The notes under the pieces are model-generated. The model was not told the origin of the DNA, made no database searches, and saw only the letters and a list, made by a program, of their open reading frames with translations. Positions 47,160 to 60,545 of a stretch of 64,000 nt of DNA are shown here, piece by piece. Origin of the DNA: Ptychodera flava (taxonomy: Eukaryota; Hemichordata; Enteropneusta; Ptychoderidae); contig NC_091944.1 in the NCBI RefSeq assembly GCF_041260155.1, positions 19,806,772-19,870,771 of the forward strand, written 5' to 3'. Within the stretch, counting starts at the first letter, position 1; the number at the start of each line of letters is the position of its first letter. A program made the position numbers and the translations under genes.

Positions 47160-48712
47160 TATGTCAATTACAGACAACTGAAATGCTAAACTTAGCTCAT
47201 ACTTGGTGTAAATTTGTTACTGTAAACCAGTTGTTCTCTGACAGTATGTTGCTCAGTTACACCTTGAAGATTGGATCTCACTAACAGATATGCATGAGTA
47301 ACGCAAAGCTGACCCCTCTCATAACAAATATTGGAACAGCCCTAATGTTTCAAGGGGCAATATTGGACATTTACAGCAGGAAACATGGGTGCACGGGTCG
47401 GGTAGAATAATCGTGATTTTAAATGACATTCACAAGAAATGTAGAAGTGACATTGAAAAGTTATATACACCCAGAAAACAAAACAAAAGAGACAATACAT
47501 TGTCAGGCTAATGTACATAACAGAATCTGGTTACCGTACTTCAACATCAAACTAGTTTAATGTGCTAAACTGTCACAGTTTTGGAGGAATGTAACTGAAA
47601 GATGATACATCCTTGTCTGGTATATGTATTCATGAACTCTACTTCTCCAGGGGGTGGGTGGTTGTGAGCTCCACAAATCGATAAATTCAGTGAATAAAGG
47701 AGGTAACACATCAGAGAAACCCGAGTCAGACTTGTAGGTATCAACAATGCACAAAGGTATGTCATGACATGCGTATATAGCTGGTATGTGTTGAAGGTGT
47801 TGTAGGATGATTGAAAGCGGTTGTAAAATTCCGCTGTGAAATACAATTAAAAACACATTATCTTGCAATTAAAAGACAGGAAAGTGACTGAAAATATATC
47901 AGTATTAACACAGATGGTAAAATTATTCTCATTAATGGAAAAACCTCTTGAAGACAGTCTAAATATAACAAAAATTCACCCCCATTTCTGTGAATGGACT
48001 CTTTCCCTCAAATGACAACAATTGGGTTGGTCCAAAGTCGAACGGAGGTGGGGGGTGAGGGGCAGCCCAAACTTTATCCTCAGACATCTATCTGCCTTCA
48101 TGATGAATATCATCGCAAATCAAGAATACCTTTTTGTATTGGTAAATACAAAAAAGTCTTGACATTGATAAATACAAAATTGATCATCAAAAATTCAAAG
48201 TTAAAAATTTAGTATTACGCTGGATAGCATGTAAATTTTGTGTTCAACATGCTGAGTAAATTCACAGGTAAGAATATTTTTTCTTGAATATTTCAATAAA
48301 TAATTCACGCTGATATCTAATATTTCATTTTCATCAGTCATATTCTTTTCAGGTCACGTTTTTAGAGGATGATATTTGAAGTCCATCAGTTCATTCTTCT
48401 AATTATGAATATTTGTTTTATTTCCATTTTGGAATGACTGAGTATATTAAAAAGGTGTCTACGGCATATTGTAAAAGTTGGAAATCTGACACAAACAGCT
48501 GGTATCACAGGATCTTCCAGAAAAATGTGATAATCTTTCAAAATTGTAAAAATTACATACAGCAGTATTAGATGGTATACAGGTGGGTTAGTATGTTATA
48601 AGTGAGCTTTCTCTTTCATAGATCATGTCTTTTAAAGATAATTAGAAATACTGCTATAAAAAATATCAAAGGTAAGCAAAATTTTGACTGAGTTGTCATC
48701 TGAAAGGTTAAA
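47160..48712. other. Spacer with one doubtful minus-strand reading frame
   Basis: Between about 47,560 and 47,860 the minus strand reads a protein-like stretch (HIPAIYACHDIPLCIVDTYK, then LPPLFTEFIDLW) preceded by an acceptor-like site (TATTTCACAG). No family was recognised and no partner exon found, so no gene is called. Confidence 0.3.
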
Positions 48713-49068
48713 TTAAGGTAGTACGTGCCTCGAAATTTGAAAAAGGACTTACACTCAAATTTTCCCTACAGAAACTTTGTATCATTTGTGTCAAAGTCAA
48801 GAATGAAAATCTTGGGTTACAGTGCAAAATTTGGTACTAGAGACAAAAATTACCCATTATTTACCAACTCTTGCAGTTCAAAATGGCCGCCATTCCTGTG
48901 TTAACTCTATGGCCAGAAATACAATTTCAATTTTCACAAAAATAAGCTAGCGAAAAACCTTTGTTACTCGTTGAGCTTCAAAATCAGCCCCTACAAGTGA
49001 TACACCAAAATGGTATTGTACCAGTTTGAGATTTCAAATATCTGTCCCCGAGGCCCATTCTACCTTAA
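48713..49068. mobile_element. TTAA MITE family B, copy 3 (inverted)
   Basis: TTAAGGTAGTACGTGCCTCG at the left and CCCCGAGGCCCATTCTACCTTAA at the right. 356 bp, the same length as the copy at 11,430. Confidence 0.8.
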
Positions 49069-51845
49069 ATAATCCCTTTCTTCACTCAAAAACATTTATC
49101 ATATAATTCACGCATAACTGGTGAGCTTCATTAGAGTGTACAGTAAATGAAACTTGGTCCAGCTGCTCACATGTAAACTCAGCAAAAGTTCTGGAATAAT
49201 GACATTCATGCAACAATGATAATTAACATTAATAATATGTAAATGGGTGAAGTTCAAAACCTTGTAAAACCTCAAGAGCTATGAGACACTAAAAACTGAC
49301 AGCCAGTAGGACCTTTTAGAGCTGTTTTTTCATCATTTCTACACTGACTTGACAACTTCAAGCAGTCTCTCTGTCTTTAAGCAGCATCCAGTGCTAATCA
49401 TGACGACAGCTTTTTAAAGCACACACTGCAGTTAAAAATTCATTATTTTGAAATAAAGGAATGTGCAAATTTGTAAAAGAGAATATAATTACTTGAGATA
49501 ACAGTTGGCTGTCTGAATTTCAATGCACATATTCATTTTACTTATTTTTGATGTTTGAACTTCCTCTTGTGCGTGACCTTGCCACCCTTCTGTTTCAAGT
49601 GACTGATTATGAACTTTGACCTCCCAATCCCAGAATGCAACAGTGGCCACGATGATTCCCATGATTAGAGAGCCCTCTATAGCTCTTGAGTTGAAATGAT
49701 TGCTTTTTGCCTTATTGTGAAATAGGATACAGGAGATCCATGTCATCTTAAAATATCCCCTCCAATCTGTAAGATATACTGATCTGGATTTTATAATTAT
49801 TGACACTCTTACTGTCCAACCTCTGTTACTGCAGGCTGTCTGGTTACATGTAGGTTTGCAATTCCATTTCTGTACAACATTTTGCACCCATAGATTTATA
49901 ATTGCACATACCAATAGAGAAGCTAACATTAACACATTTAAAATGACACTTACATGTACACATGTAAAATGACAAAAGTTAGGAACATAACACTGCCCAA
50001 CTGACAAAATATTCTTATAAATTACATGATTGACTGAAAGTTTTCACATAAATTCAAAGAGCATTGTTCAGAAAGATTTTGATTATGTACAAAAAGCAGA
50101 CGACAATATTGCTTCCTTGATTATCATACATGCTAAAAGTGGATTTCCCCCTTTTCTCAGCCTCTAATTTTGCCGGTTCAAACTATTTCACTTTCAAATC
50201 ATTTTTTACTTTTGACACAGATCATGTAACAAAAAGACAGTGTGGAAAGGAATTTTAGGTTCTCTAATGAATAAATTCTCTTTGATTTAGTACATAGGAT
50301 TTTCAGTTTTGTGGAATACCTATTGTGACCAAAACACGTTCAGGAAGAAATTAAAAATATCAAAATGTGGATTAACGATAGGATGAAATACTGACTGAGA
50401 CAATTTGTTCCCTGAAAGTTAACTCTGGTCTTCAGACTAAGTACCACTTTACGCAAACACAAACGAGAGAATCCTGGTATGTCACATATACTTAGTCTTC
50501 TCGTACAGTTTCTCAAGGTTGGCAATATATCATAGTTTCAATACAAATACAAATGCAAAAAGGTTAAAATAATTGTGTTTACTTTTAATAACACAAGGAA
50601 GATTCCTCGACCAATCAGATTTCTACTGATTCTGCAAATATTTTCTTTTTCTATCTCTATTGTTTACTGGCTGCAGACTGTAAAGATAAAAGGGCCACTA
50701 ATAAATTTATTTTGATTGGCCAATTAGAATAAAAAAAAAAAACTCCACCAATCAGCAGCCTTTGTGTTTAAAAATTTGTCGGTCTTCTGTTATCTGATTG
50801 GCTAACCAGGAAGACAAAAAACAATTCTGAATAAATATTACCATAGTAGTACTGTCAGTGATTATTAAAACTTAATCTGTTACTTAATATATGTGACAAT
50901 AGAATGAATTGCTATTATGCATAGAGAGCACAGATTGTGCTCATATTTGAATACTCATATGTAATTTTATTATTTTATTATGCCACGGATATTAATCTTT
51001 TGAAGCTATTTGTTATTGTCTACTGTGAATTAGGAATGACAATGTCTTCCCAGTATCATATACATTTAACTCATTTTGAGGAAAAAAATATGATTCTGAA
51101 AACTGATACCATGTAAAATATTACTATGACTCTAACATCCACTCACAGATCCATCCTTTCTTGGCCCGTTTCACTGTACATGGATCTATCGAACCACAGA
51201 ACCATAGCAGTGGCAATTTATGTTATGTTGGGTGAGAATTCACCAACGGCTGACTAAAAAGTCAATGATATCTACCTTGGGGCGCAATTTGCAAATCCGA
51301 TAGGATCATCGCTGGTTTCCTAAAATGTGAGGTCGATGAACTCTTGGTGTTCCAGCTCACCAAGACCTTTGACCCTGAATATCATTATGTGGAAATTCTT
51401 TCCATTGCCAACCCATGGGTATTTTTTCCGGTGGTATAACTGCACCAATATACAGTGTGGTGGGAACAAATTGTTCTACTGTTGAACTCTAGTGATATGA
51501 CACAGAGCTAAACATCTCTTTTTCAAACATTTGTACATGCCAGGGATGAGATTTTTAAGGGACTATCAAACATACCAGTACATATGACTTATATGTGTCT
51601 TAGATAATGTTTCCTGCTTAACTTTGTTCAAAAATCATCTAAGTTGATTGTTCGTACAATTTCCAGGGTGCACATATGACATGATAAACACCTTGGTTCT
51701 AAAAGCATATCGTTTAGAAACTCTTGGTCTTTGATAATACTGGGTAACATAATTTGTATGCCAATATGACTGCTACAGATAGTATTTCAATGCAACGCTG
51801 ATGTGTTTTTTAAGGGTTATGTGACCTTCTCTTCACATCTCGGTG
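49069..51845. other. Spacer and probable 3' UTR of the docking-protein gene
   Basis: Directly below 51,846 is the 3' side of the minus-strand gene. Candidate polyadenylation hexamers (AATAAA on the minus strand) lie near 50,970. Four or five CCAAT-type boxes cluster at 50,605-50,810. A 172-codon minus-strand ORF at 49,489-50,007 resembles no family and is not called. Confidence 0.4.
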
Positions 51846-52743
51846 TCACTTTTTGTATTGCATACTGACATAGCCACCTTCTGGATGGCCGTGCTGGGCC
51901 CTGGAGCCTGGTAGGTTTCTGTAAACCATGTCGCTGTCTCTCGGTTTGGGGCCGATGTTTGGTAAATTGTGGTAGGGCTTGAAGTTCATCTTGCCGTCGG
52001 AGACCTCCACTGGTTCATAAGTGTCATCTTGCTGTGCACCGATAGTGACAACTTCATACGTTTCCTGAACTGGTTCCGCTATTGCCTTTTCCATCTTTGG
52101 CTTCAGCGGTTTCCGTGGCAACACACTGGGTGCCGGTTCAGAAGCTGTTACCTCGTATTCCAAGTCGGCCAAAGCCGCTGGCGGTTTCACATTTTTAGGC
52201 TGCCATCGCGGAGGCACTGCCGGATTCCTTTGACTGTTGTCCCCTACGACTTCATATTCCTCATCCTGTACTGGCTCCGGTGCCTTTGGCTTGCTCTTGG
52301 CGTTCCTGGCATTTATCTGGTCCTTCCGTGGCACAATGGCAGAAGTTGGTCCAGCCTGTTCAACTGGATCTGGAAGCTTTGGCTTAGCCTTGGCTTTCCT
52401 GGCATTCATCTGGTCCTTCCTTGGAACGATAGCAGTAGTCGGTTGAGCTCTCTTTTGTTGCCCTCTGGCCATGTTACCACCGATTCCAGTCTCAGCATCA
52501 TCGTAGACGTCACCGCGAGAATCCTCCACAGCATAAACATCTCCTTCACTTGGCTGTGGGGGCAATGGGCGTTGTGACAAGTCAGGGACTGGTTCCCCGT
52601 CCATTGCCTCATAGATGTCATCAAGTTGACCATTCTCCATAGCCTCGTAAATCTGATCCAAATCGATGGCTTCATTTTCATCATATATTCCTGTAAAACT
52701 AAAATGCGGTCCATTGAATACATATCAAACTTGCATGTGTCTA

Positions 52744-52786
<43 letters not shown>

Positions 52787-55070
52787 CAACACAAATTACT
52801 TCAAGTGCACATGATATCTGTTACTTAAGTTTCATGCACATATATGTGTGATATGGAATGAGCACTCTACAGCAACCTACTCTACAGCAATCACATAGAG
52901 AAACATGGTCTGAATCACACACAGTATTTCTTACCCTGAGATATCAGTTTATTTCTTGCAGCAGAAATTTCTGCAGCATTAAGCTTGGGCAAATTTGCCC
53001 GTCCTTTTCCAAAGGCCGGTGGCTTCTTCTGGGCTGCACCGGCTTTGCCAGGCTTCATGTCCACATACGGTTTTGATCCGGGCGCCTGTGTTTTTGTCGG
53101 TGAAACCTTCGGAGGAGGCCCCGTGGGTATGAATCCTTCCAGTTTCTTTGCATGCCCCTTGACGTTTCCTTTGCCCCCGGGGGCTTAGCTGTCTGCTTGG
53201 GCTTGGCCAGGAGGTGCTGGCTTATTGTTGTTTTCTGAGTCTTGCTGTTTTGAGAAATCGATGGCAACACCAACTTTCCTTTCTTTGCAGAACTATCAGG
53301 CTCTGTCAAATTCGTAAGATTGGTAGGTTTGGCAACAGGAGGAGGAGGAGGATCATAAAAAGGGAGTGAGTCCGCTGCTCCCCAAAATCATCTGGTTTTT
53401 GAACCGGGGGTGGAAGGTCGTCATCGTCCCTTATCGGTGGAGTTGGTGGTTCAAGAGAAGGTATGGAATTTGACCTATCATACTCTGGACGCCTTCCTAT
53501 CTTTTGATGTTTTACGTTTGAACTCTTCCAATTCAATACTGACATCTCTTTTTGGTGACCCAATTTGAGGGAAGGGTGCGGGAACCGAGAGCAGCTCGTT
53601 TTCATTAAAGCTGTCAAAAGCAGGCTTCTTGGCTTTTGTGTTGGAAGTCTTACTTGGACCGGCCAACGAAGCATGTCTCGGTGATATCGGCGGCGGTGGA
53701 GTGGCACTTTGAACAGCATTAATATTTTGGTAAATGGGATCCGTCGTGGGAATGTTTTCCGGTGTGCTGACAGGGATCTGCTTATCATAACTGACAGAAG
53801 AGGACAGTTCTGGTGGAACGGTGCTCTGATCTAAGGCAGTGTACTCCTGCCCCCATTGCTGCTGTGTCATATCCGGAGCAACATAGTCCTCTTGTTGAAA
53901 ATCAGGATTGACATACTCATCATCAGTCTGATTAAAATCCGGATTCACATACTCCTCGTCGGTGGCTGCACCCCATGCTCCGCTGGGAGAGTGTGCACCC
54001 CCATTCTCCGCAGAATGATGGGATAGTCTGGCCAAGGCTTCTGCCGTAGTTTGTTCAGCCGGGATATTGATCAAATTTCCCATGTTGTCTACATTACCGT
54101 ACACATCATCAGTAGTTGCAGGCTGTAAAAATGAACAATAATTATACAATAACAGTTAGAAAAGCCCTTGTACCGATTCAAATTGGTATATTCTTTCTGG
54201 CTTGTTAGGAAAACAATGTTCTATGGTAATTCAAAGCCTTTTCAATCATTAAGTCCTTTAGCCACATACCGGTATGTACTGTTAAGTTCTTTTGCTTCAA
54301 GTAGCATGGCTACTACTATTGCTACCTGTAGATCTGAAAAGGGTATAGGCAGTAATACCGGTACCACAGGCAGTAATAATGGTACATACCCTAAGAAAAC
54401 GTCCAATGGCGCTGATAAGAACTGTAGGTTTGTTATTAAATAAAGCAAGTGTGTGTGATATTTGCTGAGCATTGCTGACAGAAATTCGAACTAATTTTGT
54501 CCTCATAAACTATAGCCTGAGGTTGGATTTCTTATGATTTCCATAGTGTCTATTAGAACTTTGATGTTACTGAAGTACCATTTTAGCCATTTCTGTATGT
54601 GTGATTCTCAAAAAGCCTCATCAAAATTTTCGGACAAATATATATTTTGCACTTTTTATGATGGAACTCAGACATCATTCAAAGAAGTGAGCCTAACCCT
54701 AACCCTTACATGAGTTTCACTTTAGACAGCGGAATTCTGTGCTGTTTTGAGTGTGTAGATTTTGTGCCCACTGTATTGGGATAAATTTTAGGCAAAGTCT
54801 ATGCTTTCTGCCTTAGATTGACGGTGAGTTCAGAAATTACTGTCCATTGAATCACACTTTCCAGTTATAGAACTTTGATATCTTAGAGTCTATATACTTC
54901 AATACTTGTACTTGTATTACCATATCACTCTATCAATCAATCTGACCAATGAGCATGAAGCAAGCCATGCCTACCTCAGCATCTGTCCAATCACAGCCTG
55001 GGTTATGCTGTCCATCATTGCTATCACCTGCTGCATCATCAACCGGGCTTTTGTTGACATCACTGATTTC
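51846..55070 (-). CDS. Multi-tyrosine docking/adaptor protein, 3' exons (5' end not found)
   Basis: Three exons with matching GT-AG sites and phases: 55,070-54,975 (EISDVNKSPVDDAAGD...), 54,122-52,935 and 52,690-51,846 (ends YVSMQYKK). The protein is disordered, proline-rich and carries about 20 tyrosines in SH2-type contexts. YxxM (PI3-kinase p85-like) sites are IYEAM twice, YVDM and YVSM. YxN (Grb2-like) sites are VYGNV, EYVNP twice, IYQNI and VYRNL. YEVV, YEVT, YEPV, YAVE and YDDA also occur. PPPPPV could bind SH3 domains. This is the build of IRS/GAB/DOK/SLP-type scaffolds or of a receptor tail, but no PH, PTB or SH2 domain is visible. The second exon has frame breaks near 53,180 and 53,381, both at runs one C short, and another near 53,500. 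No orthologue is named. Confidence 0.7.
52747..52784. repeat. (CA)n microsatellite in intron
   Basis: About 18 CA units in the short intron between the last two exons of the docking-protein gene. Confidence 0.95.
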
Positions 55071-55812
55071 CTGAAAGTGGACACAGATTGTGAAAAGTTG
55101 AAAGAAGATGAGATTTTGTTTTCGTTGTGAGTTAGCTAACATCACACAAGAAGTGGACAGACACCTTTTGGAAACTGACCCTGGAAAAAAACGACCTCAC
55201 TGGAAAAGATCATTAACATCTAGATGATCAGCTGCCCTCGGTCAATGTAGAGAAAAGAAAGATTTGTGTGAATTTGTATTTTACTGTGTCATCCAATGGG
55301 TGAAAGCCCATTTACAGGATGGGGTGGACCAATCAGCCACTACCCAATTGAGCGATAAGGAGTAACGTACTTTGCTGGAAGGCACAACACAATGCTAGTG
55401 TCTTAAACTCAACATATCCTATGATAGAGAGTTCACCACTCTGGTCAAACCCTCGTCTCAAACTCACTGTTCTTCCACGGTGATTATGTTACTCTACTCA
55501 ACTGGCCATGATGTCTCCTGCAATTCTCCACGGTTTGCTTGTGATTTGACAAAAGGTCCCATACACCCATAGCATCATGTGCAGGGTCCAAAACCAGTAG
55601 GAGGACTTACATATATTACAGAATCCCGACAGCATCTGACGTTCAGATCATGCAATCACCGTTTTCATACCTTTCACTGACATAGTTTGGCCTAATCACA
55701 TTGTCTTACATGGTTCAGTTGGACCTCACCACAAATAAATGGGGATGAATGGGTAAAATCACATTCCTGCATGGCTACCCTCACACATGGATTTACCACT
55801 TCACAGTTAGTG
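55071..55812. other. Intron or 5' flank of docking-protein gene
   Basis: No further exon was recognised on the minus strand before the MITE at 55,813. Upstream coding exons probably lie beyond this point or outside the window. Confidence 0.4.
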
Positions 55813-56186
55813 TTAAGGTACATAGCATTGCCTTGGTGAAAGATAGTCAGACTTTCATACTTTTCCAATATTCTTATTGCCTAGCACTCATGGGGAGGGG
55901 GCTCATTTTGAAGCTTATGGAATAAACCAAGTTTTCACTGGCTTAGTATTGTAAATAGCTGGAATTTTATTTTCCCCATAGCATTGAGATAACACAGGAA
56001 TGGCGGCCATTTTGGATTTCATATATCAGTAAATCTTGGGTAATTTCTCTACCAGTAGTACCAACATTCACATGGTATCCCCTGATGTTCATTCTTGATT
56101 TTGAAAGACAATGGTAGAAAGTATGCCAAAGGAAAGTCTGAGCAATAGTTTACGTCTTTCACTGTTGACACACCTGAGCTACCCCA
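55813..56186. mobile_element. TTAA MITE family B, copy 4
   Basis: The left end is TTAAGGTACATAGCATTGCC. The body has ATGGCGGCCATTTTGGATTTC and TAAATCTTGGGTAATTTCTC as in the 11,430 copy. The right terminus is worn. Confidence 0.7.
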
Positions 56187-59100
56187 ATATTCATCCTATT
56201 TCACAAATCTGGCCAATAACATTCTCACAATCCTCCTAATTATAGATCCATGCAAATAGACAAGAAAAGAATATTGGCATAATTTTCTGGAGTATGATCT
56301 TTTACCTCAACTGAAAAAAAAACACAATTACTGGGTACCACATTAGGAGTTCAAATTAGACCATAAACATCACTTTTGGCCTATCAACAAAATATAAATT
56401 TAAGCAACTGGCTAAGTGCTATGGGAGAACAAAACCTTGAGAGCATCTTCATTCTCACAGCATGAGACAGCAATCTTTGAAAACCAGGAAATATTTTATG
56501 ACCATACACAAGAGTTGTAAATAATTATCTACATCTCATCAACAGTTGGCATTCCCTTATCAAATACTGCACATTTTGTCATACCAGTATATTGATAGGG
56601 CAAACACACCAATCTGATTGCTGCGGCGTGAAAATAACTATGCTATATTCATGATACAGCACAGTTGGAATACCTGTAAGGCCAAGCAAAAAAATATGTG
56701 CTGTTCCGATTACCCGACCCAACCCAATTTTAACCCCCCGACCCTAGACTTTTTAGAGCCTCGTAAACCCGGAAGTAAAAATAACGGTATGAAAAAACGT
56801 GAAACGCATGAAATCACGCGAGAACTATGACAAATCGCGCGAATCACGCGAGAACTAATACGTCATTCTTCTAGAAGTGATGCCAGACGCTCATGAAAAC
56901 TTGCGACATGATGACATCGACACTGACAGCTGTTGCACACCGAACGGTGTCCGGTTTTCAAACTGCTGTATCTCAAAAAGTGTTGGGTCTAATTCAATAA
57001 AATTATCGATAAAAAAATTCCAATTCAACTGCTCGTTCTACCATGGGATTTTTTTTTAAAATAAAGAAAAAAATATCGTGTCATTTTAGCGCTCAAAATC
57101 CAGCATTATTTTTCGCCATACAGCGCTGCAGCGTGCCGTACTGCGGCACGCACATTTCTCAGGCCACTACTTCCTATGTTAAATGGAATGGCTCGTTACA
57201 GTATGTTGTTCAGTGCCTAAACGGCGTTTTGTGGGTAGGTTGTAGGTTTTCGCTAAAATGCAGGGACAATTTTCAGTGATCGGAGTTAGTATACCAAACA
57301 GCAACTGTTATATAAATTTGTGGAAGGTTTGAAGCATTTTCACGGCCGTTTTTTGATGTAATCTTTCATTTACCTTGTTGTTGTCATTTCCGAACCGCGC
57401 CATGCACAGCGCGGCCATGCAGGCCAAGTGAAAACCCGGAAGTGTTTTGTGATAGTGAATCGAGCAAAATTTTGGTCAATTTTACTTTTTATAGTCATTC
57501 TATCATTACAATATAAACCCGTACACCAAAAACTGTGTGTTAAGGTCAGTTCTGAGTAGTTTCAAAATCTGTGCGTTCGGAATTTACCGTGAATTTTGCC
57601 GTACGTACGTACTTCGTTGAACACTTCAATGATGTACCGGTATGGGAATAAAGTCAGCATGCCATGGTTATTATTATAATAAATGTATGTAAACAACCTT
57701 AAACGTAAACTGGGGAAAATGACAGATAGGGTAGTGCAGGAATCGGGAATTGATAAACAAGACAAGTTGAAAGACGGGCAAATGAAGAGAGAATGAAAAA
57801 TCTAAGGAAAGGAAAGGAAAAAATCATAACCACGGCTCTAGATTTCAATGCTAAAGGAAAATTGACTACAACAAGATGACAGCTTTTTAGGGGGGAGTAA
57901 TATTCTTGTGTAAACCAGATATGAACTGAAAATGCTCACGTGTTTCATTATATATTGCATTTATGTGCAAGTTTGAACCTTTGCTACATGCTTTGCTACA
58001 TTTAAAGTGTTATGATCAACACAATGAATTTCACCACAGATCAATTCTAAAGGTCATTAAGTATTCAAATATGTAATTAGCTGAAATAAAAATAATTAAT
58101 TTCTTTGAGTACTGTCATTGTATCACAATATAGCATGTGTAATTACCTTCGGTCAAGTCCTTCAAGCTCTATATGCCAAACCGTGAAAGCTTGTTAGCTA
58201 TTTATGCAAATTATGAATTAGCTGACATGAAAATGCAAATGACTTTCAATACTGTTATAACCTGGTATAATGATCAATGTACACAGCATGTTTCGCCAAA
58301 TTTTATCAAGTAAATGCCAGTATATATCCCTAATTTGGAAGTTCATTAAATATACATATTGGGAATTGGCTGAAAAAAATGTCAAATGACTTTCAATAAT
58401 CTTGTATCATAGTATCTTTAATGTACATAGCAGTTTGCCAACTTTGGTCAAGTCAAAACAGATAAATATCGCTAATAAATGCGGGATATCGGACCGCAGG
58501 CGGGCGAAGATTGCATTATAAGCGCGCCAACCCAAACTCACTGCATGGACATCACATTTACGAAATCGAAGTCCAAAGTCAACTACGTCATTGTTAGAAT
58601 AAGAGAGGTTTTCCATCACACGGGAGCATACCACCACAAATTTTGCACAGATGGCGTTGCACTGGCATTGAAAAAGGGTGCATGGGAGCATGGGAACGCG
58701 GGCAGTTTCCCTCGCTATGGGTAGGAAATGCATTGAGCAAGACACACTTCCGGTTCGCAAAAAAACGAGGATCCCATTTACGGGGCGCTCAAATATAACT
58801 ATTTGCTGTGATACATAGCAGAGGCGTATATGTTTGTGATGCTGAGAATAACATCAGTAAATAAATGACGGGTTTTAAAAGTTGACGTTTTTTGCGATGA
58901 AACAGACTTCTGAAGGTAGCTCGCTTGGGGAACACGTCATCCCGGCCGCTGTCCCCTTTGACCCCAGTAATTCACACTGTTTTGGTCGGCCCCAGGTACC
59001 CAAGTCACTTCGACCCCGTCACACTTTTGCCTACATGTCCACGGAGACGATTCAACATGTTCCACAACAAAGCCAAGACAAAAATTGAAAATATCAATAA

Positions 59101-59701
59101 AATGGCTTCACAAAGGCTGAAATACACGATACTCGATGAAGTATGAAGTTTATGAAATGAAATCAAAATTGACAACACAAGTGTTTGTCTCGGGTAATAC
59201 CACTTGAAGTTGAACTATTCTACAGACTGTTTTTTCCATACAGTGCAGTATTTGTCAGTGACAAATTAATCTTTGCAATACATTTTTTTGCGATGAGCTG
59301 GAAATTTGATTAATATCGAGTTAATGTACATAAATATTCCGTTATTTACTGGGACACGTTTATTTTCTCGATCCGCTATCTGCGGACTACGTGCTGAAGT
59401 ACATTGACTGTTCATGTCAACGATCGTTTCTCCCTCTGCAGAGTTTCTGTATCCCGTTCAACAACGCTGTACCTCGATCACACGATAGTGACGCTATGTA
59501 GCTGTGCAGTATTGAAACTTATCATAAAATGGCCACCTCGTCTAACAGTAACACGTATTGTCGGGATTATCGTACGGAAAAAAGACTGCAAAAGTAAGAC
59601 TTATGAATCTTCATCAGAATTGAACACATCATGATTGTACACGAGTATCAACCGTGAATGCACGTTGAGCTCGGCAGTTACACAAGCATGGTACGCTACA
59701 T

Positions 59702-59830
59702 GCATAGCCCTACGAGTACGAGTATGGCGACAGTGTCCGGCTTTGGCTACGCCGCCTACCGGAGGTGGGAGGCGGCGTAGCCAAAGCCGGACACTCTCGT
59801 CATACTCGTAGGGCTAGCTACATGCACTGC
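59702..59830. repeat. GC-rich foldback (inverted repeat)
   Basis: Arms of about 55 bp surround a 12 bp loop. The inner 26 bp, beginning AGTGTCCGGCTTTGGCTACG (59,732) and its mirror at 59,770-59,795, are perfect. It is much more GC-rich than its surroundings. The wider arms include GCCCTACGAGTA on both sides. Confidence 0.9.
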
Positions 59831-60359
59831 CGCGATGCCGATCGTATGCATTCCAAGGCCTATCCCGGAATTTGTTTCACAAACAACCTCAAAGGAGAGC
59901 AAACATACTTCTATGGACAATGACGAACACGTTTCTTGGCGAAGCAAAATCAAAACAGTGCAGAAGTACATGAAGTAGGTCATGGCCTTGGACTCTGTGC
60001 ACGAACCTGATTGGACACTTCAATACCTTTGACCCAAAGTTATTATTCATCAGCACTTCCATGCCATGAGGCTAGGTACAGAACGTATGTACTCATTTCT
60101 GGCGATCGAGCAGCGAGGGAAACAACCAATTACCAAGGATAAAGCTAATTTGCTAAACGATTTTTTATCTTGAATAGTGAGTTGAATGAGTAATAAAATA
60201 TCATATTTTTAATGTTCAATACGAGGTTGAAACACGGAGGGACCGTGGTTGAAACCAGAGCTATCCAGCTGTAGCCAACCTGGACAAGCACATTTCACAG
60301 CGCCCTCAAACAGTCGATTGTTTTCACTTGTCATACGCGGCGTAACAGAAAAATTAAAA

Positions 60360-60486
60360 CTTTCATAACTTCATTAATATCCAAGCCACGCCCACCAAAA
60401 CCTTTTCAGTTCTAGCCATTTGAATTCTGAAGATGTCTACCAAATTTGACTGAAATACGTTCAGCCGTTTTTGAGAAAATGGACCA

Positions 60487-60521
<35 letters not shown>

Positions 60522-60545
60522 CACAGACAGACACACAGACAGACA
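60360..60545 (+). repeat. LINE-like 3' tail with (GACA)n
   Basis: TACGTTCAGCCGTTTTTGAG followed by AAAATGGACCAA and GACA units (60,487-60,545) resembles the 3' end of RTE-type LINEs that finish in a simple repeat. No coding part was found. Confidence 0.4.

Noticed and set aside
47557-47868. Protein-like minus-strand stretch with an acceptor-like site
   Set aside because: No recognised family, no partner exon, and the reading frame is not clean; kept only as a note.
49489-50007. 172-codon minus-strand ORF
   Set aside because: No family recognised, mixed hydrophobic and charged without pattern, and it lies in the likely 3' flank of the docking-protein gene.
54242-54506. Hydrophobic minus-strand ORF upstream of the docking-protein middle exon
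   Set aside because: Low-complexity, no splice sites in phase with the flanking exons, which already join in phase without it.
58407-58760. 117-codon minus-strand ORF and its plus-strand shadow
   Set aside because: Lies inside the TAA-flanked element, no motif, low support.
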